A DNA stretch of 64,000 bases, from positions 45,239,633-45,303,632 of the forward strand of contig NC_057768.1 of the NCBI RefSeq assembly GCF_010389155.1, in the 5' to 3' direction. This stretch comes from Erigeron canadensis. Taxonomy: Eukaryota; Streptophyta; Magnoliopsida; Asterales; Asteraceae. Positions 37,166 to 49,900 of this stretch are shown here, one piece after another (the first letter of the stretch is position 1; each line of letters starts with the position of its first letter). The position numbers were made by a program, and so were the translations under genes. A model generated the notes under the pieces. The model ran no database searches, had not been told where the DNA came from, and saw only the letters and a list, made by a program, of their open reading frames with translations.

Positions 37166-39731
37166 TGATCATACACGGATTGCATAAAGAATCATCATAT
37201 ATAGATTAATTAAAATAATCATTAAAATAGTGAGAATGACATTTAAAGGAATTTCACAATAGAGTCTTCCACTGAAGCAGGTTTGAGTCTTGCAAAGGGG
37301 GAGAGTTTTATCCCAATTAAATGCCGTGCCTTTGGGCGGTTTAGTTGAGAGTTTCTCCTCCTACTAGGTATTGAGGGTGTGAGGGCTCTCTAGTGTGGAC
37401 CTGGTTAAAACAACGTAAGCTAGATCCTTTGTTGCGAGCAAATGATCCACACCTTAAAAAAAAATTGTCGTTAAGCTTTTCAATGTTCAGTTTTTAGAAA
37501 TGGTCTTTTTTTCTAACTAGGAGTGGTGCGGTTTAGAGGCTAGCCGCACGGCGGCATTGCCTGCCCCCGTTGTTCGGTGAAATTGAAAAACCATGGCTTG
37601 GCAAATCGTGGTTCATCTCGTGGTTGAAAAACACTCCAATAGTCACATGGCCGTTAAAAATAGCAGTTTGTCACATTAAGAAAAATAATCTTTCTTTTTT
37701 CTTTTTACCTATTTATACTCAATTTTCACCTAAACAAATCACTACCTACATAAGGTATGGTTTAACCCTAACCTTAATATAAGTTACATATTGTTTTTTA
37801 ACTTATATTTTACACGAGGTATGGTTTAACCCTAACCCTAATATAAGTTACATATTTTTTTTAACTTATACTTCATACTTTTGTAATTTATAGTTTTGTT
37901 AGTAACGGTTCAAGAATAACATGATGAAGACGTTCAATAAGTTGATAAAGAAGATATTCCAAAAAAATGATTTATGAAAACAATGAGAGAAAAAAATTGA
38001 CTGCTGGATAAAAAACGGTTTTGGGAAAGGGAAATGCGTGGATTCAAATCTCGACATGTAAAAAAGGTTGGTAATAAACATATATTAATTTAATCACACA
38101 GTAGAGTACAAATGTACAATGAACCATGCCATGCGTGTCTTTAACATCCTATACGTTCAAGCGGTACAATCATATTTTATTTTGTTTAATTTTTTATACT
38201 TGTATTAATTTATATATTACTTTTAGAATTTTGATTCTTGTTCATATTTATAATTTATATTTATATACTTGTATTATTTTTATACTATGTAAACACGTCT
38301 TTAGGAGAGTTGGTGTAACGATGTTGACGTGATGAAAAATACCATGGTTGATTACCAAACCAAAATAAATAGAGCTTTTGGTCATGTAGAAGCGTAAAGG
38401 TGGTTAGACATCATGAAAAATGGTTTAAACAACTGTGTGTGGGTCAAGAAGCTCTGAGACCCGTTCTGACAAACAAAAAAAATTGTTGGAATCGGGCAAC
38501 TATGAATATATAGCAACGACCAACAACAACTATGATCCTGTTTTGGCGAATCTCAATGAAGATGCGATCCCTACCCAATCAAGAAAAAATGCAAAAAAGA
38601 GCATTGTTAAGTTAAACCTCGCCAAAGGCTAGTTTTGCTGACCAACGATACTTACACGACAAAGATAACACAACTACTGACGGAGGCAGCGAAGAAAAAT
38701 CGCCAAAAAGAAGAATTAATTTGCTGAAAAGTTGTAGGTCGCACAACTCGTTCAAGTGAACGAAAAGACTATGCATAAAGGTATTTCTAGTATTTTTTAC
38801 CCAATCGCACGATCATATCACTAAGGCTTTTATGTTAGCATGGACTCTTGACGAAAAAAAAAACCCATAAATAAGCCGCAAAATATGGATGCTTATGTAG
38901 AAAATAAAACATTTTTGTGTTTTTATTTTGAATGACATTCGCATATTCACACTATCATATTTATATTTATTTTCAAAAATCACAAAAGGAATATAATAAA
39001 AAACAAAAAATAAATAGAAATTTACAAATTGTTAAAAAAACAGTTAGAAAATAAAATTTGATCAAAAATTAAGAATAAAATTGTTATTAAAAAATTAAAA
39101 TGTCAGAAAGTCAAAAGTCACAAAAGAAAATATAATAATACAAAAGATGAAAAAGAAAAAGTAAAATTAAAACAAAAAACTTATAACAAAAGTTTGAAAA
39201 GGCTTATATATAACTTTTGAAGAATTAGAAGGGTAATTTTAAAAAAAAAAAACCAAAAAAAGGGAAATGTAAAGTTTAATATCAAGAAAACAAAAATTAA
39301 AGTTGGGTGGGCTGAAAATCAATCTTAAAAGTTAAAAAATAAACAAAAATGTTGTTAAAATAATAAAATGTCAAAAAACCAAAAGTTACAAATGAAAATC
39401 TATATCTATAACTAAGAGATGATATGAAAAATCGTATGTAGTATTTTCTTTTAAATGACAAATAAGATTTTTGTTTATTTGTTAAATTGTTAATATTTTT
39501 TATAATTAAAATTTAATTTTTAATATCATGTATTAAAAATAGATATCGATGTTCATTATTTTATATTTGTTTATCTATAACTACCTATAAAGCATTTTGG
39601 ATTTCTAAATTCGGAATGTCTTAGAAATTCAGACTTTACATATTACCACTTTTACATATTTATAACATATATCATTTATCTTTTAATATACTTATACTAT
39701 CACACTTTATCTATGATCTATAATCTATCTA
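37166..39731. other. intergenic, repeat-rich AT sequence
   Basis: No intact gene. 37,245-37,460 has a tRNA-like phrase (GGTTTGAGTCTTGC) and a T/C-rich interior, as in SINEs, but termini were not found. 37,745-37,870 contains a duplicated phrase (GTATGGTTTAACCCTAACC at about 37,754 and 37,818). 38,300-38,770 shows traces of broken coding sequence. From 38,930 the sequence is very AT-rich. Confidence 0.4.
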
Positions 39732-40520
39732 TCTATACCCGTTATAAAGAGGATAATATTAAGACATTAAGCATATTTTTTCCCCAAAATACCCTCACCT
39801 TATTCCTGAAGTTTCAAAAGTACCCTTCCACACAAACAAAAAACCCACACATCCTAAAAAAATATATATTGACAAACAAAAGCACACACATCCTAAAAAA
39901 CACATAACCGAGCCGTCGCCGCCGTAATTGGTCATATCCACGAACCACCACATTTAACAAGTGCTTTTTAACCGGTTTCGCTATAACGCGCGGGCACCAG
40001 GCTAGTATACATAGATGTTCATTATAGTATACGTATGATGTTATATTTTTGGTATACTTTTTTTTAAACGGCAATATATATATATATATATATATATATT
40101 AACTATATAATAACTGACTTATTGCTAGGGGTTAAAGTTACAATTACAAATACACATTCTAGATAGTCTAACAATTTACTCTACCTAGAACCCTCCCAAA
40201 ACTTTAACTAGGCCAAAAAAATAAAAATAAATAATTGATCATACCTTTTTTCATATGTCTTTTAATTTTATTATTATTTGTGTATTGTCTATTTAATTAA
40301 TTACACTTTGCATTTTGCTATGTTTTTAGACTTTTTTTTTCCTGATGACTTTTAATCCTATCAAACCAAAAACTCATAACAAGAAATTTGAAGTGGGTTA
40401 TATATAATCTTTGGAGAATTAAAGGGGATAACTTTACAAAAGAAACAAAACCAAAAAAGGATATGGAATGTAAAATTTAATATTTAAAAAATCAGAAAAC
40501 AAAATGGGGTGGGCTGGAAG
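39177..40520. repeat. diverged direct repeat pair, about 140-150 bp each
   Basis: About 39,177-39,318 and 40,367-40,517 share a run of phrases in the same order: CTTATAACAA / CTCATAACAA, GGCTTATATATAACTTTTG / GGGTTATATATAATCTTTGG, AACCAAAAAAGG, and GGGTGGGCTG. The arms could be degraded LTRs or two insertions of one repeat; the region between holds a Helitron. Confidence 0.45.
39732..40005 (+). mobile_element. Helitron, non-autonomous, 274 bp
   Basis: Starts TC after A (TCTATACCCGTTATAAAGAG) and ends with the GC hairpin CGCTATAACGCGCGGGCACC followed by AGG CTAG and a host T. These are textbook Helitron ends. The interior has no coding capacity. Confidence 0.75.
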
Positions 40521-40890
40521 TGGATCTCACGATACACCGCTTACATATGTGCTAGAGCCATCTCTTCAAACCAAAATGGTTATTCATTAATAAGAACTAT
40601 CAACTTGCAATTAGACTATAACAAACGTCCAGATTTAACTTATGTAACAACGCATGTACGGTCTAGGAATCTTAAATATAATATTTACATTTACAATATA
40701 AAAAAATATAAAAATAAGACTAGCATTTGTATTATCCATACTTGTTATACTCCAGTAAAAGCCTCCCCCTTAGAGGAATCTTTGGATAATATGTGAATAT
40801 GCTACAATATTGCGAAGTTTGTCTCCTTAAGCATTGTTAGTTAAATTTAATATTTGCTACAAACAATAACATATATATATATATATATAT

Positions 40891-41490
40891 ATAAATCAAA
40901 TAAGAACACAGTGAGAACACTTAAAAACTACATTTTGATGCATTAAAAGTCCACAAAACTAACATAGTGTATAACAATTTATCATTATTTAAATGTTTAA
41001 CAATATATTGATCAATCAAAATCGAAAAAATCACATTTTTTGTTGTTAAACAAAAACCATGATTCTCGATTTTGACGGATCAATGTATATATAGGGTAAC
41101 ACTCCGGTAAGAACACCCTTAAAATAAGAACGGTGAGAACACTTACAAACATCATTTTGATGCATTAAAAGCCCATAAAATTAACATAGTGTATAACTAA
41201 TTATCACTATTTAAGTGTTTAACAACACATTGATCCGTCAATATCGAAAAAATCACGTTTTTTGTTGGATACATTATTTTGATGAATATGCATCCAACAT
41301 CCAACATGGATGCACAAAACAAAAAACATGATTTTTTTGATTTTAACAGACCAATATGTTGTTAAATACTTAAATAATAATAATTAGTTATACACTATGT
41401 TAGTTTTGTGGACTTTTAATGCATCAAAATGTAGTTTTTAAGTGTTTTCACCATGTTCTTATTTTAAAACTGTTTTTATTTGATTGTCCT
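40891..41490. repeat. long-arm inverted-repeat MITE with an extra left arm
   Basis: A phrase including GAGAACACTTA, CATTTTGATGCATTAAAAG and AACATAGTGTATAAC occurs at about 40,910-40,980 and 41,130-41,200, and inverted at about 41,385-41,460. The inverted arms at 41,124-41,220 and 41,370-41,475 would fold into a long stem. The extra direct copy suggests a truncated sister or internal duplication. Confidence 0.65.
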
Positions 41491-41506
41491 TATATATATA
41501 TATATA

Positions 41507-41700
41507 TATGGGAAAAGTGAGTATGTGGTTGTTCCCCATCTAAGCTTAGATGAAAAACCCCTCACATACAAATATTATATTATTTGTTTGAATTTAAAAC
41601 AAATACATGGCCCCCATGATTTTCATGATTATAAAAAACAAATGTGAGGGTTCCTCATCTAACCTTAGATGGGGGACAACCTCATACTCACTTTCCCATA
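41507..41700. mobile_element. MITE with about 50-bp terminal inverted repeats
   Basis: Left TATGGGAAAAGTGAGTATGT and onward (CCCCATCTAAGCTTAGATG) is mirrored on the right by CATCTAACCTTAGATGGGGG and CATACTCACTTTCCCATA. It is inserted in a (TA)n tract; no coding capacity. A (TA)n run of about 45 bp follows it. Confidence 0.7.
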
Positions 41701-41707
41701 TATATAT

Positions 41708-41751
<44 letters not shown>

Positions 41752-41971
41752 AAAGTTATTTTGACAACCTTTTTTTTTGCGAGAACCTTTAAAAACTTTT
41801 CAAATCAAACCCAACCGATGATTATTCTTTACATGAAAATTGTTTTTTTAATTATTTTCTGAATAACTTATGTGTAATTTTAAAGTTTATAATTGTGTGC
41901 AGGTATGGACTATCATCCGTTATACAATTATGTAGAGATTTGGATTCTTGATCACATGTGCACGAATATAT

Positions 41972-42316
41972 ATATATATATATATATGGTAAAGATCAAG
42001 AGCAAAGGTAGCTTAAGGAGAGAAGGGATCAAAGGAGGGAACATTCTTTTTTTTTTTAACTTGTTTTTTTTTTTAAAATTTTGTTATATATTTTTTTTAA
42101 CATAAACTCATTAAAAAAATATGATTTTTCTATAAAATATTTTAAAAAAACGTAAACTCACATGTGTAATGTATACAAATGTACACGTGTAGGGATTTAT
42201 TTTTTAAAATTTTAATTTTTTTTTTGTAATGGGGTTTCACGAAAAATAAAATAAAATAAAGAAAATACAAAGATTAACCTTCTCTCTTTATATAATTTTT
42301 TTATTTGATCTTATAT
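41972..42316. repeat. inverted-repeat element, degenerate
   Basis: GGTAAAGATCAAGAGCAAAGG at the left and TTATTTGATCTTATATATA at the right are imperfect inverted ends around a poly(T)/poly(A)-rich interior; AGAGAAGGGATC and CCTTCTCTCTT are also roughly mirrored. Probably a MITE, but termini are uncertain. Confidence 0.35.
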
Positions 42317-42321
42317 ATATA

Positions 42322-42680
42322 GAGGACCCTTATTTTGAGAACCCACTTTTTTGTAAGAACCGTAAGAACTCCTAAATTTCATATTGGATCACATGTTTTT
42401 TTTGTTCATTCACATGTGAAATGTCATAAAAACATATGTTGCAGAAAAAACTTTTTTTCAAAACCTTATATATAGCCGTTTGGCATATGTGAACAAATTC
42501 ATTCATAAGTTCACAAAAGACTACTTTGAAGGTTTCTTTAAAAAATTTCTTCTTACAACATATTTTTTTTATATCATTTTACATATGAATGAACAAAAAA
42601 AACATGTGAACAAATATATATTTTAAGAGTACTCATGGTTCTTAAAAAAAAATAGTTCTCAAAATAAGGAAACTCAATAT
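42322..42680. mobile_element. MITE with imperfect terminal inverted repeats
   Basis: Left CCTTATTTTGAGAACCCACT with GTAAGAACCGTAAGAACTC is mirrored at the right by GGTTCTTAAAAAAAAATAG and TTCTCAAAATAAGG. An inner pair (TTCATTCACATGTGAAATG and CATATGAATGAACAAAAAA) extends the pairing. No coding capacity. Confidence 0.55.
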
Positions 42681-42855
42681 ATATATATATATATATATAA
42701 TCGCAAATCAACTATAGTGAATGAAATTTGGCTAGGAAAATGTGACTTTTGGTTCAATCTATTTAGTAACAAACAACAAATGTTAAAACTAGTTGATTCA
42801 TAGCTGGTAGTGATCCAAGAGTTTAAGTTTCAAGTGGCCGAATAATTACAAGATG

Positions 42856-42895
<40 letters not shown>

Positions 42896-42896
<1 letters not shown>

Positions 42897-43000
42897 TAGG
42901 TCTTTGACTCGCGCGATGCGCGGTATATTATTAAAGTTGATTGAAGTTTTAACTTACAATTCTTATGTAGACATTACTAATTGTTAACTTTTTGTTGTAG
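42896..43000 (-). mobile_element. Helitron 3' end, minus orientation
   Basis: Read on the minus strand, the hairpin ACCGCGCATCGCGCGAG is followed by TCAAAGAC CTAG and T at about 42,895: a canonical Helitron 3' terminus. The matching 5' end on the right was not found, so only the terminus is annotated. A (TA)n tract of about 40 bp abuts it at 42,855-42,894. Confidence 0.5.
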
Positions 43001-44458
43001 TGTCATTGACGGAAACAACACGATGTCAAATATAAAATATAAGATACATCTTATATAATTAACAATATAATACTCCTTTTTTTTTGTAGTTTATTATGGT
43101 CTAACTTTCATGTTTTAGAAAAATATAAATTTAAAATTCCTTATAAATTACCCCCATTTTTGGTTATGCGCAATTCAAAATAATTTTCCAAGTGCATACC
43201 TGATCCTAAGCACAACAATGTCAAAAATAATTTTTCACCTACAAACTTGATCCTAAACGCATTCAATCAAATATTTACAAATTGTTATATTCCATGGCTA
43301 CACTGATTCTCGCATTTAGATAAGTACATTTTCAAATCCCTAATGCGAACATAATAATTAATTCATGACCATATATCCATACATATTACATGTTGATCTA
43401 AAGTAACATATCAATATATTTTGAAGCTCAAAGTTGAGCTAAAGTCAGCCTCAATCCCATAATCACAAATCACCAAAATATCATGCATCGAAAGTAATAG
43501 CTTTGAGTCTTCTTTTTAGCCATTCCGAATCTTGGATGAGCCATCACTTAAGATCTGCACATCAAAAAATACATATATTAAACATTATAATTAAATCAAA
43601 TTAAAAAGGGATTAATTGATCACCTGAAAAATATCGTTCATTCTTGAATCTAGCAATGCTCAACCACAATATATAAAAAATTAAAATATCAAAATTACAA
43701 AAAGTCTCCTGTTTTGGCTTTCAATACACCCTTGTATTTAAAACCTATCGAATTTAAAGGGATAATCATTAATTTTGTGTATAAGCAATAGAATAAGAAA
43801 AATGCCCGTGTATAAGCAAAACCAAATCTGTATAAGCTAATTTCACAACTAAAACTAATCATATACACAAATTCAATATAAATAAAGTTATATCCAAAAA
43901 CAATAACAAAAAAAAAAAGTAAGAATAATAAGATAGATAGCAAAGGTATTATATTTTTCGGTGAGAACTTGAATATTTGGATGGGGTAATTTAAGGGATT
44001 TTGTGACCCAAAAATATGATTTGATTTAATATGAATATAAACAATATAATTTTTTTTGTACGGGATACTAATTTTCGAGATATGTATAAGATTTGATTTG
44101 ATATTTTTTGATGTATGGGTAGGTAATATCATTTTTCTAAATAAAAAGATTTAAAATCGTACAATAACTTCTTATTTTTTTTAATATATATTGACAATAA
44201 TAAGTGAGAATTAAAAAGTTTGAAATATTTTTGCCAAATAACATAGATTTGATGAATCAATGTTCAAAAAAATTCCGATTAATCAATAGTATGGAGTTAC
44301 TTTTAATTTTTGATATTTCTATAAGTATAATAAGAAAAAATAATATATAGTTAAAAAAATTTGAAAATGCTACATAAGATAAAATCCTATATGGCAATTT
44401 TATAAAAAGGTTTAAACTTTTAAAAGCTTTAGAATCGTTCGGATTCCTACTGTTTTAA

Positions 44459-44497
<39 letters not shown>

Positions 44498-44564
44498 TAG
44501 ATCAATAATCTTAATTTGTCTTGATGTAAATTAATGTATGAGATTTTAAATGTAATAACACAGT
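43001..44564. other. AT-rich intergenic sequence
   Basis: No gene or clear repeat end seen apart from the (TA)n tract at about 44,463-44,493. The 145-codon open frame at 43,695-44,132 is Ile/Phe/Tyr-rich low-complexity translation of AT-rich DNA and is not called. Confidence 0.4.
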
Positions 44565-44720
44565 ATCCGCGCAATGCGACAGTATTCGTGGCGTTGTGGT
44601 GGTGGAGGTGTTATCGAGTGGTGTGAATATTTGATGTAAAAGTGATTTATTTAAAAAGTTAATAGTGATACTTTAAAAAAATAAAAGACTGATAGTGTAA
44701 TTTAATTATTAAAATTATTC
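44565..44720 (-). mobile_element. degenerate Helitron-like fragment
   Basis: On the minus strand it resembles the 3' half of the 268-bp Helitron family: a CACCACCAC-rich interior followed by GTCGCATTGCGCGGATAC. The terminal CTRR is not clear and the 5' part is missing. Confidence 0.35.
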
Positions 44721-44776
44721 TAAACATTTTTTATACGTAATTTAATGCGGATGTTTAATTGGGTGGTCAATTAGGG

Positions 44777-44960
44777 ATTGAGATCCCCTAAAGTTCAAAC
44801 CAACTTTACTAATGAAGTTGAAAATTTTGTCCATTGGATTAAAATTAATGGTCAAGATTCAAATATAAGTTTTGAATCTTGACCTTTTATTTTGATCTAA
44901 TGGTCATGATTAAGCCAACTTCACTAGTAAAATTATACTCAACTTTAGGGGATCATAATC
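44777..44960. mobile_element. MITE with terminal inverted repeats
   Basis: Ends GATCCCCTAAAGTT (left) and AACTTTAGGGGATC (right) are exact complements; inner CAACTTTACTAATGAAGTTG and CAACTTCACTAGTAAAATT extend the pairing, and the centre has an inverted GTCAAGATTCAAA / TTTGAATCTTGAC. No coding capacity. Confidence 0.7.
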
Positions 44961-45452
44961 CGTCAAGTAGTTAAGCTATACTATTCATAATATATTAAAA
45001 TAATACTAAAATAAAATTATAAAATACTATAAATATTGTAAGATCACTCACGGTTAGTCTGTATGTAACTCTGTCACTAGTCAGAAGTCCCAGCTGCTAC
45101 TATTTGTAATTGATGTGTGTCATTCTTTTTTAAAAAAAAAACATTATTGGACGTGGCCGATAGATTCCATGCCCACATATCCATAATCGGCTGGGAGAGT
45201 GAAAACTTGTATACCAGCACACTAATTAACGAACGTGCAGTAGTGTGTAACTAGCTTAGAGCAACACACATGTGGCCATGTACAATATGAGATTATTATT
45301 AATTATTACTAAATAAACAAATATTCATCTAAAAAATGTTTCATCAAACACTAAATAAATATGGTGGACTCGCGACTAATAATTAATTAAACCAAACAAT
45401 ATTCGATCTGCTTCAATATGGCAAATAATTATTTGTACAAATATTAATCTTA

Positions 45453-46595
45453 CTAGATCGAAGACACGCCACAATACTTGTCTAATGCCAACTTATTGCC
45501 GATATTTTCTTCCAAAAGAAAGAATTTAAGAAACTCTTCGTAATCAAAAGGCTTGAAGAGTAACGGGTAGTCCTCATTCACCATTTCTTCGGGGGCCTTT
45601 ATGAATTTCCCTGGTTTTCCAACCGAAAACAAACCGATTGAAAACCTAGTCTGGTCTCCCTTCATTACCACTCTATGAACCGGTGCACGCACTCGACCAT
45701 TTGTCCACGCCTGCACATCCATCCATATATAATTAATATTTTCACAACTTAAAACTTGTTAATAATTAGTTGCTTAAATAAGTCCTATATATATTGGGTC
45801 AGCTTACATGGAAGCTTTCTCCGGCCATAACAACAAAGCAATTTGCAGTAGAAGTTTTTGCTTCAATCCATTCGCCGTCTTTGTTCTGTATTTGTAGTCC
45901 TCCAACGTCATCTTGACGTAAGATTGTCACTATGTTCTTATCTGCGTGATCTCCTAGTCCCAATTCAGGCTCGTGTTCGTCAGGAACTCTATATCTCATC
46001 ACCCTTGTTATATATTTCGAGAGTTCCATGTGTTCAACCATATATTTCTCCAAATTCAAGCACTCCAGAACCATCATCCTTACCATCTCATCCAACTCTG
46101 CTAACTTCTCTATGTATTTTTTCATGTTCTCACTATTATTAATAAACAGGAAATCAAATATTAGTAGGAAGAACATTAAAAAAATTACAGTATTACTGTC
46201 TTGAAAAAGTTACTACTAGTTTAGATAACTTACAAAAATTCAGGGTTGCCATTATGAGGCCACAAGATATTAGTGAAGCTTTGAATGTCTTCGATTCCCA
46301 GGCTCTCATAGAGTGGATTATCCTTAGAGGGACCAATGTAGCCGTAAACAGGATTTTCGTGGTGGTTTCTTTGCTTGGTTTCTAATGGAAGATAAAATAG
46401 CTGCTTCAAAGAGGCGAAAACAGACTCCAGAAGCCCAAGTGAAATCTGATTGAAAGACGCTTCAAAGCAACCGAATTGTTGAAGGGCTTTGAGTACTTGG
46501 GTTTTCATTGCGTCCCAGGCAAGGGTTCCTTGGTCATGCTTGTGTAAGCTTGAGAAATCTATGGTAGGGAGTTGTAGAGGTGGTTGGGAACCCAT
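45453..46595 (-). CDS. 2-oxoglutarate/Fe(II)-dependent dioxygenase, AOP1-like, copy B
   Basis: Three exons: 46595-46234, 46132-45808, 45710-45453; 945 nt, 314 residues, the same intron positions as copy A. Catalytic residues are kept: HAD in DHADKNIVTI, distal His in PVHRVVMKG, R-x-S in TRFSIGLFS. Differences from copy A include two extra residues near the N-terminus (LQLPTIDFSS) and a C-terminal SSI. The coding sequence looks intact, but a 5.1-kb Copia element is inserted 45 bp before the start codon, which separates the gene from its old core promoter. Expression is therefore doubtful. As for copy A, the substrate is unknown. Confidence 0.92.
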
Positions 46596-46645
46596 CCCTT
46601 TGATGATATACTTATTAGTAAATTAATGAATTGATATACTGATAT

Positions 46646-46871
46646 TGTTAGAATAGAAAGGATTGTGGGATCAGTCAAACATCATTTCCCCAATTAGAAG
46701 ATTTGAACCATCAATGCTCAAGATAATCACGGATCAAGACAACCAATTCCAGCCAATGGCACAATATCATTTCCAAAGACAGCTTATAGTCTATTGTATA
46801 AATAGGGATGTCTTTTTTATCATTTGTAATACAATTTACAATAATAACAATTCTGATTATCTTTGTGAACA
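46646..46871 (+). repeat. 5' LTR of the complete Copia element
   Basis: Starts TGTTAGAATAGAAAGG and ends TTTGTGAACA; TATAAATAGGG at about 46,797-46,807 is a good TATA box for the retroelement promoter. Confidence 0.95.
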
Positions 46872-46889
46872 TGGTATCAGAGCAAGGTT
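46872..46889 (+). promoter_or_regulatory. primer-binding site (initiator tRNA-Met)
   Basis: TGGTATCAGAGCAAGG follows the 5' LTR directly and matches the usual plant Copia primer-binding site complementary to the 3' end of initiator tRNA-Met. Confidence 0.9.
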
Positions 46890-46950
46890 CGTTCTCATCA
46901 TTTACCATTTAATCATCCTTCTTTAAAACCGACAACCACCTTGAGCAGCT

Positions 46951-49900
46951 ATGTCCGAAGACAGCAGCTCGGGGTCCGATCTAGCTATTCAATTAGCAAA
47001 CATTCTGAAAACCAACATAAACCAACAAACACAAAACCCAAAATTATCTGACAATCTCCAAATTAATCTCAAATTAAACAACCAAAATTATGCTCTATGG
47101 ACCCGTATGATTCGGGTTGCCATTGGGGGCAAATCAAAAAAATTGTTAACCCATTTAACCACAGAACCTCCAACCGAAACAGATGAAAGTTTTGAGACAT
47201 GGGAGCAAGACGACTTAATCGTCTTCTCATGGCTTATACAAAACATCGAACCAATAATAGCTGGCAATCTTACCGAATATCCCACTGCGAAGACGTTGTG
47301 GGATGCCGTGGCAACAACTTACAGTAGCGGAAGAGACAAACTACAAGTTTTCAATCTTCATGTAAAAGCAAACGAACTCAAACAAAATGAAAAATCCCTT
47401 GAGGAGTTTTGGATCGCCCTTCAAGGCGTATGGGGAGAGATCGACAGAATCGACCCCAATCCCATGAAATGCGCCGACGATATCAAAAAATATTCAGAAG
47501 TTCGATCCGAACAAAAGTTGTTCCAGTTTCTTCACGGACTAGATCGGAAATTCGATCCAATAAAACGTGAAATTCTTCGACTCGATACCCTCCCATCCGC
47601 AGAAACCGCGTATGCTACTGTACGCAAAGAAGCTGCTCACCAGAGTATTCTGGGAGCAACTAGCAGTGAGAATCAAGGTGTAGCAGCCGGACTTCATGTC
47701 GAATCCGGCGAAATCGAAGGGGCCGGTTTCGCGATTAAAGGCTATCGTGGGAAGAAACCGTTCACTAAAGAAGATAAATCGCACCTTAAGTGCGACGAGT
47801 GTAAGATGGTTGGACATACAAAGCCCCAATGCTTCCGTCTCGTTGGTTACCCCGATTGGTGGTATGATGGCCACAAAAGGGGTACACGAAACCCTAAATC
47901 GGAGAAGGAAAAGATCGGGGCTCCTACCGCTCAAGCCAGCACCAGCAATAAGAAAGAAAACGGAAAAGGTTTTGGAGGTCTCGCGGCGCTAGCGGCGGCC
48001 GGAAGTAATGAAAAAGGGGAGTTGTTCTTGGAAGAAGGTAACGAGGAAAGAAAAGGAGAGATTCTCTCTCACACATATCCACCACAAAGATTTGTTTCCT
48101 TATCTTCCTCTCCGTCTAAATCTTTTTCTTTTATATCTAATACGTCTAATAATAGTGTGTCACAAAATAAAGGTTTAGCCCATAATAATGGGCCGGCTTT
48201 TAAGGCCCAATGTGATCCAGTTGTCAATGGGTTGGCCCATACCGCCCACAACGTTTTAAATAACACGAATGAACAGTGGATATTCGATTGCGGGGCGACT
48301 GACACAATGACTTATGACGTATCTGATTTTTCAAAATTTTCAAAACCCAAAAAAACCCACATCAAAGCTGCAAACCGAGGAAAAATGGATGTAAAGGCGG
48401 GTGGAACAGTTGAAATTTCTTCAGATATCAAACTTCCGAATTGTTTATATGTTCCTTCCTTGTCACATAAATTATTGTCAATCAGTCATGTGACGAAAGA
48501 ATTAAACTGTTCGGTTCTCATGCATCCAACTTTTTGTCTTTTACAGGATATTAGGACGGGACGGATAATTGGGCGTGGCACTGAAAGACAAGGACTATAT
48601 TATGTTGATGAAGTTACTCAAGCCGGTACTGTGATGTTAGCTCATGGAACAACAGAGAGGGACGCATGGCTATGGCATAGAAGGTTGGGCCACCCTTCTG
48701 CAAGTTATTTACACATTTTATTTCCCGCACTTTTTCCTTCGAATAAATCGATTTCTTGTGAGACTTGCATATTAGCTAAGAGCCATCGACAATCGTTTAA
48801 ACATAATAATACTCGTGTTGACTTTCCTTTTTCGCTGGTTCATTCAGATGTTTGGGGGCCTGCTCCTGTAATTGGGGGGCAACAATTTCGTTTTTATGTT
48901 ATCTTTGTTGATGACTGTACGCGAATGACATGGATTTATTTTTTGAAAAATAAAAGTGAAGTTTTTGAAAAATTCACTTCTTTCTGTACCATGGTCCACA
49001 CCCAGTTCAAAAAATCAATTCAAATTTTCCGAACCGATAACGGTGGAGAATATGTGAACTCCCAAATGAAATCCTTTTTCCAATCAAAAGGTATAGTTCA
49101 CCAAACCACCTGTCCTCACACCCCCGAACAGAATGGAGTTGCCGAAAGAAAAAACCGAATTTTACTTGAAATGACTAGGGCACTCATAATCGAGTCACGT
49201 GTTCCAAAGTCTTTTTGGCCAGAAGCCTTGGCTACAGCCACCTACCTTTTAAACCGTCTTCCGACCAAAATTCTCAAACTAAAAACCCCGTTGGAAACCC
49301 TTGAAAAATACACTGAAATCCCTCCAACACTCACCCTCCCACCCAAGGTGTTTGGGTGTACTGTATTTGTTCATATACCCAAGACATATAGAGATAAACT
49401 TGACCCGTGTGCAGAGAAGTGTGTTTTTGTGGGATATGGTGTGAATCAAAAGGGTTACAGGTGTTACAATCCAAAAACACATCGAATTTTTACTACAATG
49501 AACTGTGACTTTCTTGAAACCAAGTTCTTTTACCCTACCCAACTCAGTAGTCAGGGGGAGGAACCATGTGACGTACTGAATTGGTTGACATGCACAGAAA
49601 GTTGCCCTGATCACAGTACCACATCTCCAGAAAACAACAATCATAATAGTCCAAGTTCTAGTAGTGCCACCCAAGATACATCCCCCGATCCGATGTCCGA
49701 GGTAAGTAGTTCTGAACCAAATGTTTTTCAAAATGATAATTCTCATGATTTGGTTGAAACTACTAGTAATATAGAACCAGAACAACAAGAGTCCACGAAT
49801 CAAAGTTCTCAGGATCATACAGAACCAGTTTTTGAGGAGGTACCGAACAAATACACCCTTCCACCAAGAGCAAATAGAGGAGTTCCAGCAAAGAGGTTTT

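Noticed and set aside
37245..37460. SINE-like stretch with a B-box-like GGTTTGAGTCTTGC
   Set aside because: No clear A box, poly(A) tail or target duplication found.
38300..38770. Possible remnant of a transposon-associated Myb/SANT-like protein (YQTKINRAFGHVEA, LDIMKNGLNNCVWVKKL)
   Set aside because: Only short phrases resemble the family, with stops and frameshifts; not strong enough to annotate.
43695..44132. 145-codon minus-strand open frame rich in Ile, Phe and Tyr
   Set aside because: Low-complexity translation of AT-rich DNA, no domain, no splice context.
49279..49818. 179-codon minus-strand open frame within the complete Copia element
   Set aside because: Antisense shadow of the gag-pol frame.
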